Shown: positions 32,171 through 41,739 of the stretch, piece by piece
How the letters are laid out: every line of letters starts with the position of its first letter
Numbering within the stretch: the stretch's first letter is position 1
NCBI RefSeq assembly: GCF_026619415.1
Contig: NZ_JAOVZR010000001.1
Span: 4,014,501-4,078,500, forward strand
DNA length: 64,000 bases
DNA from: Hoeflea algicola
GTDB lineage: Bacteria; Pseudomonadota; Alphaproteobacteria; Rhizobiales; Rhizobiaceae
Direction: 5' to 3'
Notes under the pieces: model-generated
What the model was told of the DNA's origin: nothing
Seen by the model: the letters and a program-made list of their open reading frames with translations, nothing else
Databases searched by the model: none
Made by a program: the position numbers and the translations under genes

Positions 32171-33730
32171 TCACACCTTGGCAGGATAATTCCAAGGAAG
32201 CAGCTCATCGATCCGGCTCTGTTTATGACCGTTGACGATGGCGGTAAGTGTCCTGGTCAGATAGGCCTGCGGATCAACGGCGTTGAGTTTGCAGGTCTCA
32301 ACGAGCGAGGCGATGATGGCCCAGTTTTCGGCTCCAGCGTCATGGCCGGCGAAGAGTGCGTTCTTCCGATTGAGGGCTATCGGCCGGATGGTTCGCTCCA
32401 CGCTGTTGTTGTCGATTTCGATGCGGCCGTCGGCGAGGAAGAGAAGCAGACCCTCCCAGTATTTGGCGATGTATTTCAAGGCTTCGCCAAGCGGCGATTT
32501 GGCCGCAACACGGGCACGGTGATGAACGAGCCATGTTTCCAATTCGGTTACCAGCGAGGCTGATCGTTCCTGTCGCCCGGCGAGGCGAGCCTGCGGATGA
32601 AGGCCGCGCAATTCGGCTTCGATCCGGTAGAGTTCGCCGATCCGTTTGACGCCGTCCTCGGCAATCGGTGCTGCTCCGTTGCGGGTGATCTCCACCAGCT
32701 TGCGACGAGCGTGGGCCCAACAATAGGCAAGCCGAATGTCCGGGCCAATCCGGTCTGGCGCGATCAGCCTGTTGTATCCGGCATAGCCATCGACCTGCAG
32801 AATGCCCGAGAAGCCCTGCAATATCCGTTCGGCATGAATGCCCCCGCGACCGGGAGTGTAGGTGAAGGCGACGCCTGGTGGCGCACCACCGCCCCATGGA
32901 CGATCATCACGAGCCAAGGCCCAGAAGTATCCTGTCTTGGTTTTACGGGAGCCGGGATCAAGCACGGGGGCACGGGTCTCGTCCATGAAGAGCTTGCTCG
33001 AACGCTTCAGGTCGGAGATCAGCGCATCAAAGACGGGACACAATTCGAAGGCTGCGCGACCGACCCAATCGGCAAGTGTGGACCTGTCGAGATCAATATC
33101 TTGGCGGCTCATGATCTGAGCCTGCCGATACAAAGGAAGGTGATCGGCATATTTGGAGACCAGCACATGGGCGACCGTCGCTTCCGTCGGCAACCCAGCC
33201 TGGATCAGACGTGCAGGAGCTGGGGCCTGAACGACGCCGTCGGTGCAGGCGCGGCAGGCATATTTGGGGCGGCGTGTGACGATGACGCGGAACTGGGCCG
33301 GGATCACGTCCAGCCTCTCGGACACATCGTCGCCGATGCAATGCAGGCATCCGCCGCAGGCGCAGATCAGGCTTTCCGGCTCGATCACCTCTTCGACACG
33401 AGGAAGATGCTTTGGAAGAGAGCCGCGATTGGTCGCTCGTGGCTTGATGAACCGCTTGCCCGAGGGGGCGTCCGCCTCATCCTCGGCATGGATCGCGGCC
33501 ATTGCCGTTTCCAGGTCTTCAAGTGCCAGATCGAATTGGTCGGGATCGGTCTTCTCGGACTTGCGCCCGGAGGCCGCTTGCTTGAAGGCGGCAACCAGTT
33601 TCTCCAGCCGTTCGATCCGCTCATCTTTGCGGACAATCTGGGCGTCCTTGCCTGCCTCGCGTGCCTGCGCCGCAATCAGCATCGCCTTCAGGGCGGCAAC
33701 ATCATCGGGAAGATCGGCGGCGTTCAGCAT
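32171..33730 (-). CDS. tnpC: IS66-family transposase TnpC
   Basis: The 519-residue DDE transposase. It has the N-terminal coiled coil (RKDERIERLEKLVAAFKQAA), zinc-finger-like cysteines (LICACGGCLHCIGD, then YACRACTDG), the core (LFMDETRAPVLDPGSRKTKT and LQVDGYAGYNRLI with catalytic Asp residues) and the C-terminal NNSVERTIRPIALNRKNALF with the Glu. Frame intact. Confidence 0.96.
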   Translation of the reverse strand: MLNAADLPDDVAALKAMLIAAQAREAGKDAQIVRKDERIERLEKLVAAFKQAASGRKSEKTDPDQFDLALEDLETAMAAIHAEDEADAPSGKRFIKPRATNRGSLPKHLPRVEEVIEPESLICACGGCLHCIGDDVSERLDVIPAQFRVIVTRRPKYACRACTDGVVQAPAPARLIQAGLPTEATVAHVLVSKYADHLPLYRQAQIMSRQDIDLDRSTLADWVGRAAFELCPVFDALISDLKRSSKLFMDETRAPVLDPGSRKTKTGYFWALARDDRPWGGGAPPGVAFTYTPGRGGIHAERILQGFSGILQVDGYAGYNRLIAPDRIGPDIRLAYCWAHARRKLVEITRNGAAPIAEDGVKRIGELYRIEAELRGLHPQARLAGRQERSASLVTELETWLVHHRARVAAKSPLGEALKYIAKYWEGLLLFLADGRIEIDNNSVERTIRPIALNRKNALFAGHDAGAENWAIIASLVETCKLNAVDPQAYLTRTLTAIVNGHKQSRIDELLPWNYPAKV

Positions 33731-33798
33731 GGCCGGAATCTACTAAATCCCGCTTCGAATTGCCTTTGGTATTTGCCACCCGAGTCATCGTGCCGCAG

Positions 33799-34152
33799 CT
33801 ATTCGATGGCCTCCGGTGCTCTCGTTTCCACGGAACGAACGCGTCGCCAGTCGAGGCCCGCAAACAGCGCTTCGAACTGAGCATGGCCCAATGTCATTAG
33901 GCCATCTCTGATACCCGGCCAAGTGAAGGTGTGATCTTCCAGTCGCTTGTAGGCCATCACAAGACCGCTGCCATCCCAGTAGATCAGCTTCAACCGATCC
34001 GCCTTGCGTGACCGGAACACGAACACCGTTCCAGTGAACGGGTCTTTGCGCAACTCGTTCTTCACCAGCGCAGCCAAGCCGTCATGGCCCTTGCGGAAGT
34101 CCACAGGCTTCGTCGCCACCATGATCCGCACGCGGTTTGATGGAAAGATCAT
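33799..34152 (-). CDS. tnpB: IS66-family accessory protein TnpB
   Basis: A 117-residue IS66 Orf2 protein: MIFPSNRVRIMVATKPVDFR and LKLIYWDGSGLVMAYKRLED are diagnostic. The ATG overlaps the tnpA stop by 4 bases. Required for IS66 transposition together with TnpA and TnpC; biochemical role unclear. The last residues (APEAIE) follow a short C-terminal helix. Confidence 0.95.
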   Translation of the reverse strand: MIFPSNRVRIMVATKPVDFRKGHDGLAALVKNELRKDPFTGTVFVFRSRKADRLKLIYWDGSGLVMAYKRLEDHTFTWPGIRDGLMTLGHAQFEALFAGLDWRRVRSVETRAPEAIE

Positions 34153-34535
34153 GCCGAGGTCGCAAGCGCACGTGCAACAGCCACGACCCGAGCGGTCGAT
34201 GCACCTTCCTCCAGGCGGATCGTGACAGGGCCGACAATGATCTCGGGACGGCTGACTTCTTTGGCCGGCGGTTCGGCAGATGGCGTCTCGACGACCATCG
34301 CTGCGAATTCCATCGCATCTTCGGGCGCAGGCAAAACCAATTTGCCCTGCCGTGCCATCGCGCGCCAAGCAGACAAATGGTTGGGCTTCAACCCGTAGCG
34401 CTCTGCCACCTGATTCACCGTCACGTCCGGGCGCAGACTTTCCGAAACGATCTTGGCCTTGACCTCATCAGGCCAACGGCGATGTCGCTCACGACCGGTC
34501 TTCCCAGTCGTGAGTATCTCCAGTGTAGTGTCCAT
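34149..34535 (-). CDS. tnpA: IS66-family accessory protein TnpA
   Basis: A 128-residue IS66 Orf1 protein with a helix-turn-helix (HRRWPDEVKAKIVSESLRPD, NQVAERYGLKPNHLSAWRAM). Start ATG 34535 chosen for family length; the frame stays open to 34574. The C-terminal tail is Val/Ala-rich. Confidence 0.93.
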   Translation of the reverse strand: MDTTLEILTTGKTGRERHRRWPDEVKAKIVSESLRPDVTVNQVAERYGLKPNHLSAWRAMARQGKLVLPAPEDAMEFAAMVVETPSAEPPAKEVSRPEIIVGPVTIRLEEGASTARVVAVARALATSA

Positions 34536-34662
34536 GGAGAAACTCCCTTCGCTCATCCATGGAAAGCCGATCACAGATCAGCGATGACAGGGCAATGTGG
34601 GGACAGAACACCGCTTACAGACAAGTTCCTCCGGCACAACGTCCTGTCCCTTGTTTGTCTGA

Positions 34663-34812
34663 CATTGGCGCCCGTGGGGCAGATTTGGGGATTTGAACAA
34701 TGGCCGAATTCTGGCTCTTAACATGATCCTCTTCGCATTCGCCCTGCTGGTGGCCGAGTTGATCAAGAAGGTCGAAGGGAAAGTCGAATTTTATGCAGGA
34801 GAAAGACAATGA
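34663..34812 (+). pseudogene. 3' end of a truncated membrane-protein gene
   Basis: The frame is open from 34663 and from ATG 34723 reads MILFAFALLVAELIKKVEGK then VEFYAGERQ and TGA at 34810-34812. That TGA overlaps the ATG of the FAH gene (ATGA), so the reading frame was part of a co-translated operon. One hydrophobic helix followed by a charged tail looks like the end of a small transporter subunit, perhaps a TRAP DctQ-type protein. The rest was removed, with the IS66 element now 45 bases away. Confidence 0.5.
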
Positions 34813-35513
34813 AAATGCGTAGTGTAGCCGAGAAATACGTTATCGAACCGACAGAAATTCCGGCTATTCCAGTGGCCGGCACCGATAACATGTTCCCCGT
34901 GCACCGGGTTTATTGCGTGGGGCGGAACTATGCCGCGCACGCAGTTGAAATGGGTCATGACCCCGATAAGGAGCCCCCATTTTTCTTTCAGAAGAACCCT
35001 GACAATCTGGATTGCAGCGGCATGTTCTCCTATCCTCCTGCATCGAAAGACGTTCACTACGAGATCGAAATGCTGGTGGCCCTTAAAAGCGGGGGAACGG
35101 GTATTGCCCTCGATAAGGCGCTTGATTGCATCTACGGATACGGGGTCGCCTTGGATATGACCCGGCGCGACCTTCAGGGGGAGGCCAAGAAGATGGGCCG
35201 CCCCTGGGAAGTAGGCAAGGCGTTTGAGGGGGCGGCGCCATGCACGCCAATCGTTCCCGCCACTGCCAGCGGCCATCCTACTCAAGGTGCTGTCTGGTTG
35301 GATGTCAACGGCGAGCGGAAACAGACCGGAGATCTCAACCAGATGATTTGGAAAGTACCGGAAATGATTTCCTACCTTTCGGGTCTGTTTACGTTGATGC
35401 CGGGCGATATCATATTGTCGGGAACGCCTTCCGGTGTTGGCCCAGTCAATCGAGGTGATGTCCTCACAGGGCATGTCGCCGGTGTTGGCGATCTTGAAGT
35501 CCACGTCGTCTGA
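34809..35513 (+). CDS. fumarylacetoacetate hydrolase family protein
   Basis: A 234-residue FAH-fold hydrolase or isomerase, cytoplasmic and Mg2+-dependent. CVGRNYAAHAVEMG is the conserved N-terminal loop, HYEIEMLVALKSGG and YGVALDMTRRDLQ provide the three acidic metal ligands, KAFEGAAPCTPIVP and MPGDIILSGTPSGVGPVNRG complete the active site. The small size fits acylpyruvate or fumarylpyruvate hydrolases of aromatic or sugar-acid catabolism. It is coupled to the truncated gene upstream and lies about 300 bases before an SDR gene. Confidence 0.93.
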   Translation: MKMRSVAEKYVIEPTEIPAIPVAGTDNMFPVHRVYCVGRNYAAHAVEMGHDPDKEPPFFFQKNPDNLDCSGMFSYPPASKDVHYEIEMLVALKSGGTGIALDKALDCIYGYGVALDMTRRDLQGEAKKMGRPWEVGKAFEGAAPCTPIVPATASGHPTQGAVWLDVNGERKQTGDLNQMIWKVPEMISYLSGLFTLMPGDIILSGTPSGVGPVNRGDVLTGHVAGVGDLEVHVV

Positions 35514-35809
35514 CAGACGCCAGAGCGTACAGTGTCAAACCGGATCCGGGTGACCCGTATTGGGTCTATGTTTATCCATGTCGCGCAAAACCGCTGCTCA
35601 TCTTTGCGCGACATGGACAGGGTTTGGAGTTCTGCGAGACTGATGATCCGGAAAGGGGCTGGAAAACCGTCGTGTTGCAAGGCTGGTTTATTGAATCTGA
35701 TCCGAGTAGAAAACGTGCGGAGCATTTGAAGCAAAACACATGGGGCAATCGATCAAGACCCGGGGTGCCTTTATCTGCTAGAGAAGAGTAAATTGTTCCG
35801 GGAGATACC

Positions 35810-36565
35810 ATGTCCACCGACCTCTTCAACCTGACCGGCAAGCGCGCTCTTGTGACCGGTTCCTCTCAGGGAATCGGGTTGGCCCTGGCCCGTGGCCTCG
35901 CCGCTGCCGGCGCCGATATCATCTTGAACGGCCGCGACGAGGCCAAGCTGAAAGCAGCCGCGGAAAGCCTTGGGGCAAAACACCTGCTGGCCTTTGACGC
36001 TACCGATCATGAAGTCGTGCGCAAGGCCGTCGATACCTTCGAAGCCGAGACCGGGGCAATCGACATCCTCGTCAACAATGCCGGTATGCAGCATCGGGCT
36101 CCGCTGGAGGAGTTCCCAGCCGATGCCTTCGAGCAATTGCTCAGGACCAATATCTCTACCGTCTTCAATGTTGGCCAGGCCGTCGCCCGCCACATGATCA
36201 AGCGCGGCGCGGGCAAGATCATCAATATCGCCAGCGTTCAGACGGCGCTCGCCCGCCCCGGCATCGCTCCCTATACAGCGACCAAGGGGGCCGTCGGCAA
36301 CCTCACCAAGGGCATGGCGACAGACTGGGCCAAATACGGCCTGCAATGCAACGCGATTGCGCCGGGCTATTTCGACACGCCGCTGAACGCTGCGCTGGTT
36401 GCTGACGCCGATTTTACCACCTGGCTCGAAAAACGCACGCCGGCCGGCCGCTGGGGCAAGGTCGACGAACTCGTCGGCGCCTGCATCTTCCTGTCTTCGT
36501 CTGCGTCCTCCTTCGTCAACGGGCATGTTCTTTATGTCGACGGGGGCCTCACCGCTTCGCTTTGA
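35810..36565 (+). CDS. SDR-family oxidoreductase, gluconate 5-dehydrogenase-like
   Basis: A 251-residue classical short-chain dehydrogenase. ALVTGSSQGIGLALARGL is the Rossmann TGxxxGIG, VNNAG follows, IASVQTALARPGIAPYTATK gives the Ser-Tyr-Lys catalytic set, and APGYFDTPLN is as in gluconate 5-dehydrogenases (Ga5DH/IdnO). It would interconvert gluconate and 5-ketogluconate or a related sugar acid with NAD(P). Start ATG 35810 fits the family (DLFNLTGKRALVTG). With the FAH gene it suggests a sugar-acid catabolic locus cut by IS66. Confidence 0.88.
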   Translation: MSTDLFNLTGKRALVTGSSQGIGLALARGLAAAGADIILNGRDEAKLKAAAESLGAKHLLAFDATDHEVVRKAVDTFEAETGAIDILVNNAGMQHRAPLEEFPADAFEQLLRTNISTVFNVGQAVARHMIKRGAGKIINIASVQTALARPGIAPYTATKGAVGNLTKGMATDWAKYGLQCNAIAPGYFDTPLNAALVADADFTTWLEKRTPAGRWGKVDELVGACIFLSSSASSFVNGHVLYVDGGLTASL

Positions 36566-37099
36566 AAGAGATCGGCGCTTCTCATTCACGAGTACCGCAG
36601 GCCGCGGCCCATCCGCCGTGGTTGCGGCGCTGACTGCGTGCCTGGAGCGTTTCGAGCCATGACCCACTCGGGACTCAGGGTGTTGTTGCTGACCGGAATC
36701 GCTGGTGCGATCACTCGTGTGCGTATCTCGGGCGGGCGATCCGGTTGGCGGGCGAGCAACCAAATGGCATCGAGAATCTGTATCGAAAATGCCACATTGC
36801 CTCCGTAATTCCGCAATGACTAAATTTTCACCGCACTTCTCTCATCCTTCGAAACCCAATTAAAACAAATAAATAGATCGCTTTTGACGGTGGTGGTTTT
36901 GCGCTTTGAGGCACGGCTCAACCTTCCGCCTGTGCTGGCGTTCTTTACATGACAAAAAAAGTCAACTATTAGACCGCTCATTGTAGCCCGCCAACTGTCC
37001 CCCGTTTGTGGATCGTGAGCCAGCCAACAGACTTCTCTCAGCGGTATGTCCGTTCGGGAGGCTCACCGATCATTGCACATTCAAAATGGGGGATGGGAC
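36566..37099. other. intergenic region with receptor promoter
   Basis: No gene is supported. The right half is AT-rich and carries an iron-box candidate (36950-36964). ATG 37100 follows GGGGGATGGGAC; the frame is open further up to 37046 but without a better site. Confidence 0.6.
36950..36964. promoter_or_regulatory. RirA-type iron-responsive operator candidate (receptor gene)
   Basis: TGA-N9-TCA (TGACAAAAAAAGTCA) 135 bases upstream of the TonB-dependent receptor start. The iron-responsive operator bound by RirA in rhizobia has this TGA-N9-TCA pattern in AT-rich sequence. The motif is short, so chance occurrence is possible; an equivalent sits upstream of hemP. Confidence 0.5.
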
Positions 37100-39598
37100 A
37101 TGAAAGTCTCGCTCAGGGGCGCGCCGGTTTCCGGCTGCCGAAAAAATTCGCACTCGCAGATTTCAGACATGTTGACTGCCACAGTGGCAGCGGCTTGCTT
37201 TGTTGCCGTGGGATCGCATCACGTATTGGCGCAGGATGGCGAGACCATCGTTCTTCCCACCGTTGAAGTTGAAACCACACAGCAAAAGGAGCCTGCAGCT
37301 GCGGTTGCCGCCGCCAAGCAGCAGGCCGCTGCTGCCAGCAGGCGCGCCGCACAACGCGCCGCAGCGGCCAGGGCGCAGCGTCAGGCAGATGCCGCTGCCG
37401 CACGTGCTGCAGCACTTGAAGAAGCCAATCAGCGCGCTGAAGCCGAAGCCAGGGCAGTGGCTGAAGCTGCCGCCAAGGCCAAGGAAATCGCCCGAGGCAA
37501 TCCCTATGCCGATCCGGATGCGCCATTCAAAAGCGATCGCCTGGCCAATTCGCGCTTGCCCGGAAGCATTGCCGATACGCCGCGCACCGTAACAGCTATC
37601 GGCAAAGAAGTTCTGGAAGCCACCGGCATGACATCGGTTCGTGAAATTGCCCGCACCACACCGGGCATCTCGCTGGGGTTCGGCGAGGGCGGCAACTCCT
37701 TCGGCGACAACATCTACATTCGCGGCTTCAAGGCCAACAACGATCTCTATGTTGATGGTATCCGTGATTCCGGCACTAGCGTGCATGAGACTTTTAACAC
37801 CGAACAGATCGAGGTGATCAAGGGACCTGCCGGGACCATCGGCGGCCGCGGCACAACCGGCGGTGCGCTGGATATTGTGTCAAAGAAGGCCAAGGACGTC
37901 TCGTTCTTCGATGCGTCGACGACATTGACCAGCGCGAAGACCAAACGCGCCACGATCGATTTCAATCATGCTTTCAACGAGCAGGTCCAGATCCGCATGA
38001 ATGCGCTGGTTCAGGATGGCAATGTCGCGGGCCGTGACAATGTCGAGGATGACCGGCGTGGCTTTGCCGCGGCAGCGACCATCAAGCCTAGCGATCAGTT
38101 TACTATTGAGGCCGACGTGGCGCACACGGTCATCAACCAGACCCCGGATTGGGGCGTGCCATATATGTCGAACAATGGTGGCCCGGTGACCGAATATGGT
38201 GTCGACCGTGCAACCTTTTACGGCGTGGTTGGGCGCGATTACCAGGACGTGACGCAGACCGTCGGCACAATCAAGACGATCTATGAACTCAACGACAGTC
38301 TCAAACTGAGCAATACCGCGCGCTACTCCCACTCAATCAATGATTACGTGCTCACAGCCCCCAGCAGCCTGATCACCAACGGTTCGAACGATATCAATGA
38401 CTGGCAGGTGGCCTTGAGTTTCAAGAGCCGGTACCAGGAGACCGATGTGTTCTCCGATGTGCTGGAACTGGCTGGCGAAACCATGCTGGGCGGGGTTGCC
38501 CACACCTATGTGGCAGGGCTGAGCTACAGCGACGAGCGGGTCAATACACGCGGCTATCAGAACCTGCAGAGCGAAGATTACCTGCCTCCGGCCGGGCAAC
38601 GCGGTTGTACGGTCACGGCCGTCAACCCGAACCCGGTTGCCGAAGGCTGCTGGGCGGGTGAAGCGCCGGTGCTGGGGAATTCGGCGACCCTTACCAAGGT
38701 TCGCACGACATCGCTTTATGCGCTCGACACGATCGAGCTCAACGAGCAATGGCTGGTCAATGGCGGTGTCCGCGTCGATTTCTATGACAACGAGCGCAGT
38801 TCCGGCTCGTCGGATCTGTCACGCAAGGACACGTTGTTCAACTGGAATGCCGGCATCACCTACAAGCCCTGGGAGAATACCAGCCTCTACGCGGCAATCG
38901 CCAGTTCCTCGAACCCTTCGGGGCAGGAAATTGCTGCCGGTGGCAGCTTCTACGGTGGGCTTGATGATGGCGGCGCGCTGCTGTCTCCGGAACGCAACAT
39001 GTCCTATGAGGTGGGTGTCAAATATGAATACAGTGACAATCTGCTGCTGACGGCTGCCGTCTTCCAGACCGTGAAATCGAACGCGCGGGAGGATTATGAT
39101 CCAGATGGCCGTGGTGGTCCGCTGCCCACCCAGTACCTCGATACTCTGAAGTACCGGATGTCGGGCGTTGAACTGGGCGTGTCGGGTAATCTGACAGACC
39201 GGATCAGCCTGTTCGGTGGCGTCGTGTTGATGGACAGCGAAATCCTCGAAAGCTTCACGCCCAGTGAAGTCGGCAAGGATATTGCCAATATCGCCCACCA
39301 GCAATTCAGTCTTCTGGGGACCTACAAGTACAACGACCAACTCACGCTGGGGGCGAGGGTGACCTACGCCGGCGGCAGGAATCTTGGAAGCGTGTCGGCA
39401 AATGGCAATACCTTGCCGGACTACACGACCTTCGACCTGCTGGCGACCTACGAGTTCTCGGAGCATGCGGAGCTGCAGTTCAACGTCACCAATGTGGCTG
39501 ACACGACCTATTACGACTCCGGCTACCGCTCCGGCTCGCCATTTACCTATGTGGCGCCCGGCCGCGAGTTCTCGTTCAACCTGAAAGCCAAGTTCTAG
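37100..39598 (+). CDS. TonB-dependent siderophore receptor
   Basis: An 832-residue outer-membrane receptor. It has a signal region (AATVAAACFVAVGSHHVLAQ near residues 30-45), a TonB box (ETIVLPTVEVE), then an unusually long Ala-rich charged helix (about residues 65-130) before the plug. The plug begins RLANSRLPGSIADTPRTVTA and holds YVDGIRDSG and IEVIKGPAGTIGGRGTTGGA, as in catecholate receptors such as Fiu. The barrel ends correctly in Phe (FSFNLKAKF). It leads an iron-uptake run followed by a PKHD hydroxylase and exbB-exbD-tonB, all read rightward. Confidence 0.95.
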   Translation: MKVSLRGAPVSGCRKNSHSQISDMLTATVAAACFVAVGSHHVLAQDGETIVLPTVEVETTQQKEPAAAVAAAKQQAAAASRRAAQRAAAARAQRQADAAAARAAALEEANQRAEAEARAVAEAAAKAKEIARGNPYADPDAPFKSDRLANSRLPGSIADTPRTVTAIGKEVLEATGMTSVREIARTTPGISLGFGEGGNSFGDNIYIRGFKANNDLYVDGIRDSGTSVHETFNTEQIEVIKGPAGTIGGRGTTGGALDIVSKKAKDVSFFDASTTLTSAKTKRATIDFNHAFNEQVQIRMNALVQDGNVAGRDNVEDDRRGFAAAATIKPSDQFTIEADVAHTVINQTPDWGVPYMSNNGGPVTEYGVDRATFYGVVGRDYQDVTQTVGTIKTIYELNDSLKLSNTARYSHSINDYVLTAPSSLITNGSNDINDWQVALSFKSRYQETDVFSDVLELAGETMLGGVAHTYVAGLSYSDERVNTRGYQNLQSEDYLPPAGQRGCTVTAVNPNPVAEGCWAGEAPVLGNSATLTKVRTTSLYALDTIELNEQWLVNGGVRVDFYDNERSSGSSDLSRKDTLFNWNAGITYKPWENTSLYAAIASSSNPSGQEIAAGGSFYGGLDDGGALLSPERNMSYEVGVKYEYSDNLLLTAAVFQTVKSNAREDYDPDGRGGPLPTQYLDTLKYRMSGVELGVSGNLTDRISLFGGVVLMDSEILESFTPSEVGKDIANIAHQQFSLLGTYKYNDQLTLGARVTYAGGRNLGSVSANGNTLPDYTTFDLLATYEFSEHAELQFNVTNVADTTYYDSGYRSGSPFTYVAPGREFSFNLKAKF

Positions 39599-39661
39599 GA
39601 CCTGGTCGACACTGCGTTCCGGGCGGCAAACATCCGGAGCGCATTTTAATGGGATAGCCAG

Positions 39662-40345
39662 ATGCTGATCACAATTCCCGATATCCTGAGCAAGGATGAG
39701 GTGCGCCAGTTCCGCGAAGCCCTCGATGAGGCCGAGTGGGAGTCTGGCGCTAAGACCGCTGGGGTCCAGTCGGAGGCAGTCAAGCAGAACCAGCAATTGC
39801 CGGTATCGAGCGAGACTGCGCTCAAGCTCGGTCAATTCCTGCTGCAGAAACTTTCCGCAAATCAGCTCTTTCTGTCGGCTGCCCTGCCGCTCAGAATCCT
39901 GCCGCCAATGTTCAACCGCTACGAGACGGGAGAGACTTTCGGCATCCATGTCGACAATGCCATCCGCCTCAATCACCTCACGCAGGAGCGGCTGAGAACC
40001 GACCTGTCAATGACGGTGTTCCTGAGCGAACCGGACGAATATGACGGCGGCGAACTGATCGTTGAAGATCATTACGGCGCTCAGGAGGTCAAGCTGGAAG
40101 CGGGCCACATGGTGCTCTATCCGTCGACCAGTCTCCACCAGGTGGTGCCGGTCACACGCGGTGCGCGGGTCGCATCCTTTTTCTGGCTGCAAAGCATGAT
40201 CCGCTCGGACGCGCACCGCACCATGCTGTTCGATCTTGATCAGACAATCCAGTCGCTCGCCGGGCGTCTGGGAACAGGAGACAGTGAAGTCGTTCGCCTG
40301 ACCGGCATTTATCACAATCTCATCCGCACATGGGCAGAGACCTAG
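39662..40345 (+). CDS. piuC: Fe2+-dependent dioxygenase, PKHD-type hydroxylase
   Basis: A 227-residue PiuC/YbiX-type protein: 2-oxoglutarate and Fe2+ dependent. [12 protein letters not shown] gives the HxD ligands and the third His is in [20 protein letters not shown], with the 2OG-binding Arg following. Such genes regularly follow catecholate receptor genes; the substrate is unknown and may be a siderophore. It lies 63 bases after the receptor and 3 bases before exbB. Confidence 0.93.
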   Translation: MLITIPDILSKDEVRQFREALDEAEWESGAKTAGVQSEAVKQNQQLPVSSETALKLGQFLLQKLSANQLFLSAALPLRILPPMFNRYETGETFGIHVDNAIRLNHLTQERLRTDLSMTVFLSEPDEYDGGELIVEDHYGAQEVKLEAGHMVLYPSTSLHQVVPVTRGARVASFFWLQSMIRSDAHRTMLFDLDQTIQSLAGRLGTGDSEVVRLTGIYHNLIRTWAET

Positions 40346-40348
40346 ACC

Positions 40349-41248
40349 ATGAAGACGAAACCGATCCGATATGCCGCCCTGATCACACTCATGGTGCTGA
40401 CGGGGAGCGCCGTTGCGCAAGACGCCACCCAGTCCTCCATTCAGGGCGAGTGGCTTGGCGGTGTTGTGAACGCTCTTTCGGCCTGGTTCCATCAAGCCGG
40501 CGAAGACGAATTGAGTGCCATCGGCATGTTCATGGCAGCCGACTGGGTTGTCAAAGCGGTAATGCTCTCGCTGGCCTTTGCCTCCGTGCTGACATGGGTC
40601 ATCTTCTTTGCAAAGACCGCGGACCTGCTGTGGCAGAAGGCCAGGCTCAAAAGCAGTTTTCGCCGGCTGGACGGACATGGAACCCTGAGCGGGGTTCACG
40701 CGATCTTCGCGAGGGGCAATGGTATTGTTAACCGCATGCTGCATGCGGCGGTACGGGAGCGCGAGCGCAGCAGCGCCGGGGGCCTCGACAAACCCGGCGA
40801 CAAGGCCGGCATCAAGGAGCGCGTTTCCTCAGAGCTTGCGCGGATCGAAGCCGGGGCTGCCAGGAGCATGATGTCGGGCACCGGCATTCTCGCCAATATC
40901 GGCTCGACTGCTCCCTTTGTCGGCCTGTTCGGAACGGTTTGGGGCATCATGAACAGCTTCATTTCGATTTCCGAGAGCAACACCACCAATCTGGCGGTTG
41001 TCGCGCCGGGGATTGCCGAAGCGCTGCTGGCCACCGCTATCGGTCTGGTGGCGGCAATTCCGGCCGTGATCTTTTACAATCTGGTTGCGCGCGGAATCGG
41101 CGGATACAAGGTCATGCTGGCCGACGCGGCTGCACTGGTCGAACGCACGTTGTCGCGTGATCTCGATTTCGCCGAGCAAGGCCGCAAAGGTGTGGTGATC
41201 GGGGTGCCGGTTGCACAAATGCCTGACCTTGCCGAGGCTGCGGAGTAA
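40349..41248 (+). CDS. exbB: biopolymer transport protein ExbB
   Basis: A 299-residue inner-membrane proton channel subunit that powers TonB. An N-terminal signal-like helix (IRYAALITLMVLTGSAVAQ) and a periplasmic extension of about 55 residues, as in alphaproteobacterial ExbB, precede three membrane helices (VVKAVMLSLAFASVLTWVIF; STAPFVGLFGTVWGIMNSFI; ALLATAIGLVAAIPAVIFYN). It is 5 bases before exbD. Confidence 0.96.
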   Translation: MKTKPIRYAALITLMVLTGSAVAQDATQSSIQGEWLGGVVNALSAWFHQAGEDELSAIGMFMAADWVVKAVMLSLAFASVLTWVIFFAKTADLLWQKARLKSSFRRLDGHGTLSGVHAIFARGNGIVNRMLHAAVRERERSSAGGLDKPGDKAGIKERVSSELARIEAGAARSMMSGTGILANIGSTAPFVGLFGTVWGIMNSFISISESNTTNLAVVAPGIAEALLATAIGLVAAIPAVIFYNLVARGIGGYKVMLADAAALVERTLSRDLDFAEQGRKGVVIGVPVAQMPDLAEAAE

Positions 41249-41253
41249 GCGCC

Positions 41254-41739
41254 ATGGCTGGTAGAATTGGCGATGACGACGAACTGGCAGAAAACCACGA
41301 CATCAACATCACGCCCTTCATCGATGTGATGCTGGTGCTGTTGATCATCTTCATGATCGCCGCGCCGCTGTCGACGGTGGATATTCCGGTGGAACTGCCG
41401 GTTGCGGTTGCCGAGCCGCCGCAGCGGCCGCTCAAGCCGGTGTTCATCACCATTGCCGAAGACTTGGAGCTGTCAGTCGGCGAGACCAAGACGACGTTTG
41501 AGCGGCTCTACGTTGATGTCGGGATTGCCACCCTGCAAAAACGCGACACCCGGCTCTACATTCGCGCTGACAAATCGGTGCCCTATGGTGAGTTCATTCG
41601 CGTAATGAATATTCTCAGGGCCGATGGTTTTTTGAAGATCGGACTGGTGGGGCTGGATGAAAATGCATTGCCGCCGGAGGAACAACAGCCGGTGGGCAGC
41701 GCTACTGTACCGTCCACTGCTACAGGGCAGCAGCCATGA
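41254..41739 (+). CDS. exbD: biopolymer transport protein ExbD
   Basis: A 161-residue single-pass protein. NITPFIDVMLVLLIIFMIAA holds the proton-carrying Asp of the membrane helix; the periplasmic domain has the usual RLYIRADKSVPYGEFIRVMN. The stop overlaps the tonB start by 4 bases. Confidence 0.96.
   Translation: MAGRIGDDDELAENHDINITPFIDVMLVLLIIFMIAAPLSTVDIPVELPVAVAEPPQRPLKPVFITIAEDLELSVGETKTTFERLYVDVGIATLQKRDTRLYIRADKSVPYGEFIRVMNILRADGFLKIGLVGLDENALPPEEQQPVGSATVPSTATGQQP

Larger units (their letters stand above)
32155..34618 (-). mobile_element. IS66-family insertion sequence
   Basis: A full three-gene IS66 element bounded by inverted repeats starting GTAAGCGGTGTTC at 32155 and ending with its complement at 34618. 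The flanking 8-mers (CGTCAAGT and AGACAAGT) share only the last five bases, so a clean target duplication is not present. It lies 75 bases outside attR. Confidence 0.9.

Noticed and set aside
35514..35809. Gene between FAH and SDR
   Set aside because: Only short overlapping ORFs with no ribosome-binding site; treated as intergenic.
37113..37786. Minus-strand ORFs opposite the TonB receptor
   Set aside because: Shadows of the Ala-rich helix and plug; composition is Arg/Trp/Leu or Gly/Cys-rich and there is no start signal.
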